This document shows, one piece after another, positions 1 to 6,308 of a DNA stretch of 6,308 nt. The position numbers and the translations under genes were made by a program. Under the pieces are notes generated by a model, which saw only the letters and a list, made by a program, of their open reading frames with translations, searched no databases and was not told the origin of the DNA. Position 1 is the stretch's first letter, and the number at the start of each line of letters is the position of its first letter. Origin of the DNA: Clostridium sp. CAG:440 (GTDB taxonomy: Bacteria > Bacillota > Clostridia > TANB77 > CAG-508); contig FR898624.1 in the NCBI GenBank assembly GCA_000437215.1, forward strand, positions 1 through 6,308, read 5' to 3'.

Positions 1-57
1 GCCATTTAAACCCGGAACCGTTGGCAATTTTTTTAGCATAATTTTGTACAAGCCACA
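1..57. other. Unassigned left edge, possible gene end
   Basis: This short piece cannot be assigned. On the + strand one frame reads HLNPEPLAIFLA and stops at TAA 39-41, which could be the tail of an upstream gene. A second + frame stays open to a TAA at 68-70. On the - strand an ATG at 58-56 opens a frame that runs off the window edge (MWLVQNYAKK...), but it has no Shine-Dalgarno sequence before it. It looks somewhat richer in G and C than what follows. No RNA gene or clear terminator is visible. Confidence 0.2.
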
Positions 58-63
58 TATAAT
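58..63 (+). promoter_or_regulatory. Possible -10 box for the calcium ATPase gene
   Basis: A perfect TATAAT lies 33 bases before the ATPase start codon, a sensible distance for a short leader. No convincing -35 sits 16-18 bases upstream, and no TGn extension is present. The nearest -35-like hexamer, TTGGCA at 21-26, is about 31 bases away, which is too far. In AT-rich DNA a lone -10 match is weak evidence. Confidence 0.3.
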
Positions 64-80
64 TAATTAAATTATTTTAC

Positions 81-89
81 AAAGGAGAG
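81..89 (+). promoter_or_regulatory. Ribosome binding site of the calcium ATPase gene
   Basis: AAAGGAGAG ends seven bases before ATG 97 and is a strong Shine-Dalgarno sequence. It matters because it fixes translation at ATG 97, in a frame that closes after 24 codons. The long ATPase frame has no ribosome binding site of its own near its first ATG at 272. Initiation at 97 followed by a frame change is therefore the simplest reading. Confidence 0.8.
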
Positions 90-96
90 ATGTTGT

Positions 97-2758
97 ATGT
101 GGCATACCATGGAAAAAAGAGACGTGCTTGATAAGCTAAACACAAATGAGATAACTCGGTTTATTAGATGATGAAGTAAAAATATTAAAAGAAAAGTATG
201 GGGCTAATAAATTAAAAGATAAACCTAAAGAGAGTTTATTTGTCAGGTTTATTAAACAGTTTAATGATTTTATGATTATTATTTTAATAATTAGTTCTAT
301 TGTTTCGGTAATTGTTTCTAACATGCAAGGGGAAAATGACTATATAGATTCAATAATTATTATTACGATTGTTATTTTAAATGCTATTATGGGACTTGTT
401 CAAGAGACTAAGGCTGAAAAGTCTATTGAAAGTTTAAAAAAGATGACACCACAAATTTCTAAAGTACTTAGAAATAGTAAAGTACAAGAGGTAGATGCAA
501 ATGAATTGGTGCCAGGTGATATTATTATTTTAGAGGCTGGAAATTATGTACCTGCAGACTGTAGACTAATTGAAAGTTTTAATTTAAAAATTGAGGAGTC
601 AAGCCTTACAGGGGAAACAGAACCTGTGGAAAAAATAACAAATAAATTAAAACAAAGTAATGTTCCTATAGGAGATATGAAAAATATGGCTTTTATGGCT
701 ACAGTTGTCGTTAATGGACATGCAAAGGCTGTTGTAACTGAAACTGGAATGAATACAAAAGTTGGTAAAATTGCCAATATGATAATAGAAGATGAAGCAC
801 CAGAAACACCAATACAAAGAAAGCTTGCTCAAGTTGGTAAAGTTTTGGGCACAACTTGTTTGGTTATATGTGGAGTTATATTTATAATAGGTTTATTAAA
901 AAATATAGAACCAGTGGAGATGTTTATGACATCTGTTGGACTTGCAGTTGCTGCTATTCCTGAAGGATTACCTGCTATTGTTACTATTGTGTTATCAATA
1001 GGTGTTACTAAAATGGCAAAGAAAAATAGTATTATAAGAAAATTGCCAGCTGTAGAAACATTAGGAAGCAGTAGTGTTATTTGCTCAGATAAAACAGGAA
1101 CTTTAACACAAAATAAAATGGAAGTTGTAGAAATAAATTCAAAAAATAAAGCATTAACATCAATGCTTGCATGCATGTGTACAGATTGTGATGTTAATTA
1201 TAAAGAAAATAAACCACAAATACAAGGCGAGGCAACAGAAGTTGCAATTGTACAAAATGCATTTAAGTTAGGCTTTTTAAAAGATGATTTATATAATAAA
1301 TTTCCAAGAGTCAGTGAAATACCATTTGATTCAACAAGGAAAATGATGACAACAATTCATAAAATAAATGGAAAATATTTAGCAATTACAAAAGGAGCAC
1401 CAGATGTATTAATAAAAAAATGTACACATATAAACCAAGAAACATCAATAGATAATTTTAGGCAAAGTGGCTTAAGCAATAGTCAAACACAAACAATACA
1501 AAATGAAAATTTAAAAATGGCACAAAAAGCATTAAGAGTTTTGGGGGTTGCATATAAATATTTAGAAAACTTACCAGCAAAATTAGACCAAGAGGTTATA
1601 GAAAATAACATGACATTTGTTGGACTAATAGGAATGATAGATCCACCAAGGCCAGGTGTAAAAGAGGCAATAAATACATGTAGAAAAGCTGGAATAAAAA
1701 CTGTTATGATAACAGGAGACCATATAGCAACAGCAAAATCTATAGCAAAAGAACTAAATATACTAAAAAATGGAGAAAAAGCAATAACAGGGCAAGAACT
1801 TGATCAAATGACAGATGAAACATTAAAAGATGAAATAAAAAATGCATCTGTATTTGCAAGAGTAAGTCCAGAACATAAAGTAAGAATAGTAAAGGCATGG
1901 CAAAAAACAGGAGCAGTGGTTGCTATGACAGGAGACGGAGTAAATGATAGCCCAGCTTTAAAAAATGCAGATATAGGAATTGCTATGGGAAAAACGGGAA
2001 CAGATGTTGCAAAAAATGCAAGTGATATGATTTTGGCAGATGACAATTTTATAACAATAGTAGAGGCTGTAAAACAAGGAAGAAATATATATGATAACAT
2101 AAAAAAAGCAATACATTTTTTATTAGCAACAAATATAGGAGAAATTGTAACAATATTTATGGGTCTTGTATTAGGATTTAAATCACCATTACTTGCAATA
2201 CAATTATTATGGGTAAATTTAGTAACAGACTCATTACCTGCAATTGCACTTGGGCTTGAACCAGCAGAAAAAGATATAATGAATAGAAAACCGGTAAATT
2301 CAAGAAAAGGATTATTTGCTGATGGTTTATGGTCAAAAATAATAACAGAAGGAATACTAATTGGGGCACTTACACTTGTTGCATTTAGCATAGGAAATAA
2401 ATGGTATGGATTAGAAGTTGGAAGAACAATGGCGTTTGTTGCAATAGGAGTACTTGAACTTGTACATAGCTTTAACATAAAAAGCGACAAATCAATATTT
2501 AAAGTAGGAATATTAGAAAATAAATTTTTATTAGGAAGTTTTATACTTGGGGTATTTGTTCAAACAATAGTTGTCATAATTCCAATGTTGGCAAACATAT
2601 TTAAACTTGTTCCATTAAATTTTATACAATGGGGTATTACACTATTAATTTCAATAATTCCAATACCTGTAATAGAATTGCAAAAAAAGATAAATGCATC
2701 AAGATTGGAAAATGTTATAGACAATGGGACGGGGATTTTGTCTAAGTCAAGAGGTTGA
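97..2758 (+). CDS. Type IIA (SERCA-like) calcium P-type ATPase, needs a +1 frameshift
   Basis: This encodes a cytoplasmic-membrane pump that would use ATP to export Ca2+. It starts at ATG 97 after a strong ribosome binding site, reads 20 codons to Thr20, skips one base at 157 and continues from GGT 158 to TGA 2756, giving 886 residues, normal for the family. The start (MWHTMEKRDVLDKLNTNEIT) joins smoothly to GLLDDEVKILKEKYGANKL, the usual cation-ATPase N-terminal pattern. In joined numbering, visible motifs are TGET 171-174, PEGLP 288-292, DKTGTLT with phosphorylated D331, KGAP 432-435, DPPR 515-518, TGDH 539-542 and TGDGVND 611-617. Type IIA calcium ligands are present: E289 in M4, N679 and E682 in M5, and N707, T710 and D711 in M6. 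Beginning at ATG 272 would remove the N-terminal cytoplasmic segment and start inside M1. No other lesion is visible. Calcium specificity is inferred from these ligands. The first third uses more T-ending codons than the rest. Confidence 0.9.
151..174 (+). promoter_or_regulatory. Candidate +1 frameshift site (ATA ACT CGG T) in the ATPase gene
   Basis: Zero-frame reading is ATA ACT CGG TTT ATT AGA and then two TGA stops at 169-174. The ATPase frame opens only after a TAA at 152-154, so the change must fall between 155 and 168. Skipping C157 gives ACT GGT TTA TTA GAT (T-G-L-L-D), which fits the family. Known +1 cases with an incoming tRNA binding one base downstream, such as Ty3 or Perkinsus mitochondrial AGGY sites, are formal precedents. 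No upstream anti-anti-Shine-Dalgarno stimulator or strong downstream hairpin is seen. A one-base sequencing error or a real mutation would look the same at this single site. Confidence 0.5.
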
Positions 2759-2783
2759 CATATTGCGCGTATTAAACTATAAT
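2755..2783 (+). promoter_or_regulatory. Consensus housekeeping-sigma promoter for the 150-residue gene
   Basis: TTGACA at 2755-2760 and TATAAT at 2778-2783 are separated by exactly 17 bases, a perfect consensus match. The -35 overlaps the TGA stop of the ATPase gene. Transcription should start near 2790, giving a leader of about 70 bases before ATG 2860. A full-consensus promoter implies strong basal transcription unless it is repressed. Confidence 0.85.
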
Positions 2784-2794
2784 ATTTGATATAC

Positions 2795-2810
2795 ATAAGC
2801 CAGGGCTTAT
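2795..2810. promoter_or_regulatory. Palindrome just after the promoter: operator or leader hairpin
   Basis: ATAAGCC-AG-GGCTTAT is a perfect inverted repeat with seven-base arms, starting about five bases after the expected transcription start. As DNA it is well placed for a repressor dimer. As RNA it would form a small hairpin (six pairs if the loop is CAGG), followed by TTTATA. That could be a weak terminator for readthrough from the ATPase gene, although the U tract is poor. Confidence 0.45.
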
Positions 2811-2859
2811 TTTATACAGACGGGTTTCCAACACAAATTAATTAATTGGAGGAAAAATT

Positions 2860-3312
2860 ATGTCAGAAAAAAACAAAATACCAAAAGAAACAATTGCCTC
2901 ATTTTTGTCGCAAAATACATGCTTTGATGTTACTGCAAATGATCTTACAATGCTTGAAGATGGAGCGGCTTATGGAGGAAAATATGATATTTATGTTGCA
3001 CAGCAAGAATGGTGTACTTTAATTGCAGTTGTTTTTAGCAAAGGTGCAATAACATATCACACAATAATTGCTCCAAGCTTTTTGGAAAAATCTAATAAAA
3101 GCAGTATAACAAAAGACATGAAGTTTGAAGAAATTTTAGACAAAATGAGAGAAGGCAATTGGTTTGAAGTAAACAAACATTGTGTTGCACGGATTGATAA
3201 ACAGCATTACTTATCTGGTTATGGGGTACTTGCATATCAGTATGACAGTGTATTGCTGGTTGCAATTTCAGGCAAAGATGGAAAATTCGTATTGGAAAAA
3301 GTTGAATTCTGA
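2860..3312 (+). CDS. Uncharacterised 150-residue soluble protein
   Basis: I do not recognise the family. The start at ATG 2860 is supported by GGAGG at 2848-2852, and TGA 3310 is followed at once by a terminator. The protein is predicted soluble, with no signal peptide or membrane segment. It has a helix-like start, then an alternating hydrophobic pattern suggesting beta strands at about residues 42-70 and 115-148, with an acidic, lysine-rich segment between them. It has three cysteines (C21, C52, C108) and several aromatics, and no obvious catalytic motif. It has its own consensus promoter and terminator, so it is a single-gene unit between two housekeeping loci. Its GC, about 33% by hand count, is above recJ samples (25-28%), and it uses TTG, CTG, GCG and TCG more, which may mean recent acquisition. 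Arg111 is an in-frame CGG codon (3190-3192). Reading it as a +1 shift gives an unconvincing tail running through the terminator, so the zero frame is preferred. Confidence 0.8.
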   Translation: MSEKNKIPKETIASFLSQNTCFDVTANDLTMLEDGAAYGGKYDIYVAQQEWCTLIAVVFSKGAITYHTIIAPSFLEKSNKSSITKDMKFEEILDKMREGNWFEVNKHCVARIDKQHYLSGYGVLAYQYDSVLLVAISGKDGKFVLEKVEF

Positions 3313-3348
3313 AAAAATAGCACATCTATTTAGGTGTGCTATTTTTTT
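3312..3348 (+). terminator. Intrinsic terminator after the 150-residue gene
   Basis: A 13-base perfect stem (AAAAAATAGCACA at 3312-3324 pairing with 3335-3347) closes a 10-base loop and runs into a seven-T tract. Because the left arm starts with six A residues it could also work in the reverse direction. It begins at the last base of the stop codon and insulates this gene from recJ. Confidence 0.92.
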
Positions 3349-3368
3349 ATAAATATTTCAAAATTCCC

Positions 3369-3397
3369 TTTAAAAAAAAGGCAAAATGTTATACAAT
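3369..3397 (+). promoter_or_regulatory. Probable promoter of the recJ-rel operon
   Basis: TACAAT at 3392-3397 (five of six consensus bases) follows TTTAAA at 3369-3374 (four of six) with a 17-base spacer. The overlapping TGTTATACA at 3387-3395 could instead act as an extended -10. A promoter is expected here because a strong terminator lies just upstream and recJ starts about 28 bases downstream. Confidence 0.45.
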
Positions 3398-3425
3398 ATA
3401 GAAAAATGTAAAATAGGAGAGGAAA

Positions 3426-5114
3426 ATGAATAAAAAGTGGCAAGTATATAATGTAAATGAAGCACAAGTAGAAGAAATAATAAATAACAATAATGTAAAT
3501 AAACTAATAGCAACAATATTATCAAATAGAGGCATAACAAACCAAAAAGATATTGACATATTTTTAAACCCAACAAGACAAGATTTTCATAATCCATACC
3601 AAATGCCAGACATGGAAATTGCAGTAGAAAGAATAATAAAGGCAATAGAAAATAAAGAGAAAATAATTATATATGGAGACTATGATGTAGACGGAATAAC
3701 AAGCATAACAGTATTAAAAAGCTTCTTAAAAGACAGAGGAATAGATGCAAAATATTACATACCAAATAGAATAGAAGAAGGATATGGACTAAATATACCA
3801 GCAGTAGAAAAAATAGCTAAAGAAAAGTATGATTTAATGATAACAGTTGATTGTGGAATATCATGTATAGAAGAAATAAGAAGAGCAAATGAATTAGGGG
3901 TACAAACAATAGTAACAGATCACCACGAAGTTGGAGAAAGTTTGCCAGAAGCACTAGCAGTAGTAGATTGTAAAAGAAAAGATAATAAATATCCATTTAG
4001 GGAACTTGCAGGAGTTGGGGTTGTATTTAAATTAATACAAGCACTTTCAATAAAACTTAACCTAGAAGAAAAAGAATATTTAAAATATCTGGACATTGTA
4101 TGTATAGGAACAATATCAGACATAGTACCATTGGTAGATGAAAATAGAGTTATTTCAAAATTAGGACTAATGCTTGTAAAACAAACAAAAAATATGGGAT
4201 TAAGATCAATATTAAATGCGTCAGGTTATAAAAAAATAGACTCTGGAGCAATTTCATTTGGAGTAGCACCAAGGCTAAATGCATGTGGAAGAATGGGACA
4301 TGCAGATGAAGCATTAAAAATATTTTTATCAAATAATGTAAATGAAGTATATGACCTAACAGCATCTCTAAATGATTTTAACAGGTTAAGACAAGAAACA
4401 GAAAAACACATATATGAAGATGCAATTAAACAAATAGAAGAAAATAATGAAGATAAAAACAGAGCAATAATTTTAGCTGGAAATAATTGGCATCATGGTG
4501 TAATAGGAATAGTAGCTTCAAAAATTACAGAAATGTATTTTAAACCAAGTATATTATTATGCTTAGAAGATGGCATAGGAAAAGGCTCTGGAAGAAGTAT
4601 ACCAGGTTTTGACTTACATGATGCATTAACAAAATGCCAAAGCCTACTAGAGAAATTTGGTGGACATGCTATGGCAATAGGAATAACAATAAAGCAAGAA
4701 AATATAGAGAAATTTAAACAAGAATTTGAAAATGTAGCAAAACAAGAACAAATAGAAAATATAATACCAATTGTAAATATTGATGCAAAAATTAATTTAA
4801 GTGATATAAACAAAGAAATGGTAGAAAGTTTAAGCATGCTTGAACCATTTGGAGAAGCAAATAAAATGCCTGTATTTTTATTTAAAAATTTAAAAATAGA
4901 CTCAATAAGGGCATTGTCAGAAGGAAAACATTTAAAATTGACATTAAAACAAAATAATATGATAGTTAGTGCAATAGGATTTAACTTAGGAAAATTAGTA
5001 AATGACTATAAAATAGGAGATAAAATTGACGTTGTAGGAATGTTAGAAATAAACAGTTTTAATGGGGTAGACAATATACAAATAAATTTAAAAGATATTA
5101 TGAAATCATTGTAA
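3426..5114 (+). CDS. recJ: Single-stranded-DNA-specific 5'-3' exonuclease RecJ
   Basis: RecJ degrades single-stranded DNA 5' to 3' in recombinational and mismatch repair, using two metal ions, in the cytoplasm. The start at ATG 3426 follows AGGAGAGG. The 562-residue product matches the compact Bacillota form, which lacks a long C-terminal extension. The DHH domain shows GDYDVDG (D85, D87, D89), TVDCG (D142), TDHHE (D165, H166, H167) and GTISDIVPL (D232), followed by APRLNACGRMG. The DHHA1 region has WHHGVIG (H356), GSGRSIPGFDLHDAL and FGGHAMAIG (GGH 412-414). The last 110 or so residues fit the OB-fold that binds single-stranded DNA. All expected metal ligands are present. The frame is unbroken and contains no CGG codon, unlike the two genes that need a frame change. 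Codons are strongly A-ending. It is the first gene of a probable operon with rel, 21 bases downstream; the apt gene often found between them in Bacillota is missing. Confidence 0.96.
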   Translation: MNKKWQVYNVNEAQVEEIINNNNVNKLIATILSNRGITNQKDIDIFLNPTRQDFHNPYQMPDMEIAVERIIKAIENKEKIIIYGDYDVDGITSITVLKSFLKDRGIDAKYYIPNRIEEGYGLNIPAVEKIAKEKYDLMITVDCGISCIEEIRRANELGVQTIVTDHHEVGESLPEALAVVDCKRKDNKYPFRELAGVGVVFKLIQALSIKLNLEEKEYLKYLDIVCIGTISDIVPLVDENRVISKLGLMLVKQTKNMGLRSILNASGYKKIDSGAISFGVAPRLNACGRMGHADEALKIFLSNNVNEVYDLTASLNDFNRLRQETEKHIYEDAIKQIEENNEDKNRAIILAGNNWHHGVIGIVASKITEMYFKPSILLCLEDGIGKGSGRSIPGFDLHDALTKCQSLLEKFGGHAMAIGITIKQENIEKFKQEFENVAKQEQIENIIPIVNIDAKINLSDINKEMVESLSMLEPFGEANKMPVFLFKNLKIDSIRALSEGKHLKLTLKQNNMIVSAIGFNLGKLVNDYKIGDKIDVVGMLEINSFNGVDNIQINLKDIMKSL

Positions 5115-5122
5115 AAACTAAA

Positions 5123-5128
5123 AGGGGG
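5123..5128 (+). promoter_or_regulatory. Ribosome binding site of rel
   Basis: AGGGGG lies seven bases before ATG 5136, in the 21-base gap after the recJ stop. It supports this start, and with no room for a separate promoter or terminator it points to co-transcription with recJ. Confidence 0.75.
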
Positions 5129-5135
5129 TTGGTTT

Positions 5136-6308
5136 ATGCAAGAAGAAAATATAACTATACAAGATGTTATAAATGTCAAAAAACACAATAAAAGAAAAGT
5201 TGATACAAAATTAATAATGAAAGCATATAATTTCGCAGAAGAGAAACATCATAATCAATATAGGAAATCAGGCGAAAGTTATATAATTCATCCATTAAAT
5301 GTAGCATACATATTAGCACAAATAGGATTAGACGATAACACAATATGTGCAGCACTTTTACATGATGTAGTAGAAGATACAGATGTAACAAATGAAGACA
5401 TAAAAAAACAATTTGGAGAAGAAATTGCTGAAATGGTTGCAGGAGTAACTAAATTAAGCAATATGCAATTTACTTCTGTAGAAGAACAACAAGTTGAAGA
5501 CTACAGAAAAATGTTTTTAGCAATGGGAAAAGATATAAGAGTAATTATATTAAAATTAGCAGATAGACTTCATAATATGAGAACTCTAAAATATTTAAAA
5601 AGAGATAGGCAAATTGCAAATGCTAAAGAAACCATGGAATTATATGCACCGCTTGCAAATAGGCTTGGTTTATATTCGTTAAAATGGGAGTTAGAAGATT
5701 TATCTTTTAAATATCTATACCCAGAAGAATACCATGATTTAGTAGAAGGCATAAACAAAAAAAGAGATGAGAGACTAAAATTTATAGAAAAAATCATGGA
5801 TGATATAAGAGCAGAATTAAAAAAACAAAAAATAGACGCAGAAGTAACACGGAAGAGCAAAACATTTATATAGTATATATAGAAAAATGAAAAGAGACAA
5901 CAAAACATTAGACCAAATATATGATTTATTTGCACTACGTATATTAGTAAATTCAGTAAAAGACTGTTATGCAGCACTAGGTGTTGTGCATGAATTATAT
6001 AGCCCAATGCCTGGAAGATTTAAAGATTATATAGCAGTTCCAAAACCTAACATGTACCAGTCAATCCATACAACTCTTCTAGGAGAAAAAGGAACACCAT
6101 TTGAAGTACAAATACGTACATGGGAAATGCATAAGATTGCAGAATATGGTATTGCTGCACACTGGGCATATAAAGAGGCAAACTATTTTGGAAAAGGAAA
6201 ACAAGTAGTAAAAGTAGAAGAAGATAAATTAGCTTGGCTTAGAGAAACACTAGAATGGCAAAAAGAAATAGAAGATCCTCAAGAATTTTTAAATACATTA
6301 AAAACAGA
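5136..6308 (+). CDS. relA: Bifunctional (p)ppGpp synthetase/hydrolase Rel, partial, needs a +1 frameshift
   Basis: Rel makes (p)ppGpp from ATP and GTP or GDP on starved ribosomes and hydrolyses it otherwise, controlling the stringent response. The frame from ATG 5136 runs 245 codons to TAG 5871. Skipping C5850 joins it to a frame open to the window end, so the TGS, helical and ACT domains lie beyond the window. The HD hydrolase site looks complete: H52, H76-D77, E80-D81, D143 and N147. After the join come TGRAKHLYSIYRKM (T238, G239), DLFALRILV, the RFKD motif typical of bifunctional Rel (monofunctional RelA has an acidic EXDD), MYQSIHT and FEVQIRT, so synthetase residues also look intact. The break falls between the two domains, so unshifted translation gives a hydrolase-only protein with 8 unrelated end residues. 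Restarting at ATG 5887 is unlikely: it lacks a ribosome binding site and would lose the conserved GR-KH segment. Either programmed frameshifting, a sequence error or a real mutation explains the break; the first is favoured by the matching site in the ATPase gene. Confidence 0.9.
5844..5873 (+). promoter_or_regulatory. Candidate +1 frameshift site (GTA ACA CGG A) in rel
   Basis: Zero-frame reading is GTA ACA CGG AAG AGC and then, after four more codons, TAG 5871-5873. The synthetase frame has a TAA at 5845-5847, so the change must occur between 5848 and 5870. Skipping C5850 reads ACA GGA AGA GCA AAA CAT (T-G-R-A-K-H), matching the conserved Rel G-R-x-K-H motif with Gly exactly at the joint. 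The ten bases GTAACACGGA match the ATPase site ATAACTCGGT at seven positions, including TAAC and CGG. No strong hairpin or Shine-Dalgarno-like stimulator is seen. Confidence 0.55.

Noticed and set aside
1..58. A - strand gene start (MWLVQNYAKK...) at the left edge
   Set aside because: It spans only 19 codons in the window, has no Shine-Dalgarno sequence, and competes with plausible + strand tails; it is noted in the edge feature only.
1804..2490. A 228-codon open frame on the - strand inside the ATPase gene
   Set aside because: It is antisense to the conserved ATPase hinge and membrane region, has no ribosome binding site, and its serine- and isoleucine-rich composition is what AT-rich coding DNA gives in reverse.
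2719..2743. An AGACAA...TTGTCT inverted repeat near the end of the ATPase gene
   Set aside because: It has only six-base arms with a 13-base loop inside coding sequence and no following T tract, so it is not a credible terminator.
3191..3352. A +1 shifted reading of the 150-residue gene after its CGG codon
   Set aside because: The frame is open, but its product lacks a sensible pattern and runs through the terminator stem, whereas the zero frame stops just before it.
5866..5881. An AT-only palindrome-like run just after the rel frameshift site
   Set aside because: It contains almost only A-T pairs with a tiny loop, so it is too weak to count as a downstream stimulatory structure.
5570..6007. 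A 145-codon open frame on the - strand across the rel break
   Set aside because: It is rich in Phe, Leu, Ile and Ser and lies opposite conserved Rel motifs on both sides of the break, so it is a shadow frame.

Overview
The window looks like chromosomal DNA from a low-GC Bacillota (Firmicutes), probably an uncultured Clostridia-like lineage. The support is: GC of about 25-30% by hand count of samples; strong AGGAGG-type ribosome binding sites; Arg mostly AGA/AGG; Ile mostly ATA; U-tract terminators; and recJ directly before relA, a Bacillota arrangement. TGA closes two genes and no gene has an internal in-frame TGA, so the standard bacterial code fits. Finer placement is not possible from this sequence.

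Layout, all on the + strand. Positions 1-96 hold an unassignable edge, a possible -10 and a ribosome binding site. Positions 97-2758 encode a type IIA (SERCA-like) calcium P-type ATPase, read only if the ribosome shifts +1 near base 157. Positions 2755-2859 hold a perfect-consensus promoter (TTGACA-17-TATAAT) and a small palindrome. Positions 2860-3312 encode an unrecognised 150-residue protein, closed by a strong terminator at 3312-3348. Positions 3426-5114 encode RecJ. Positions 5136-6308 encode the bifunctional (p)ppGpp synthetase/hydrolase Rel, cut by the window end and again readable only with a +1 shift, near base 5850. recJ and rel are 21 bp apart and likely co-transcribed. No stretch above 300 bp lacks a gene.

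The most interesting signal is that the two frame breaks are the same event. In both, an in-frame CGG codon follows a Thr codon (ATA ACT CGG T and GTA ACA CGG A). Skipping the C and reading GGT or GGA as Gly restores a family-typical protein. Only three in-frame CGG codons occur in the window. Two sit exactly at these breaks; the third is in the 150-residue orphan gene, where the zero frame still looks correct. This suggests CGG is an unassigned or starved codon that induces +1 frameshifting, at least after Thr. In rel the shift point lies between the hydrolase and synthetase domains, so frameshifting would decide whether a hydrolase-only or a full bifunctional enzyme is made. The main rival explanation is sequence error or pseudogenisation.
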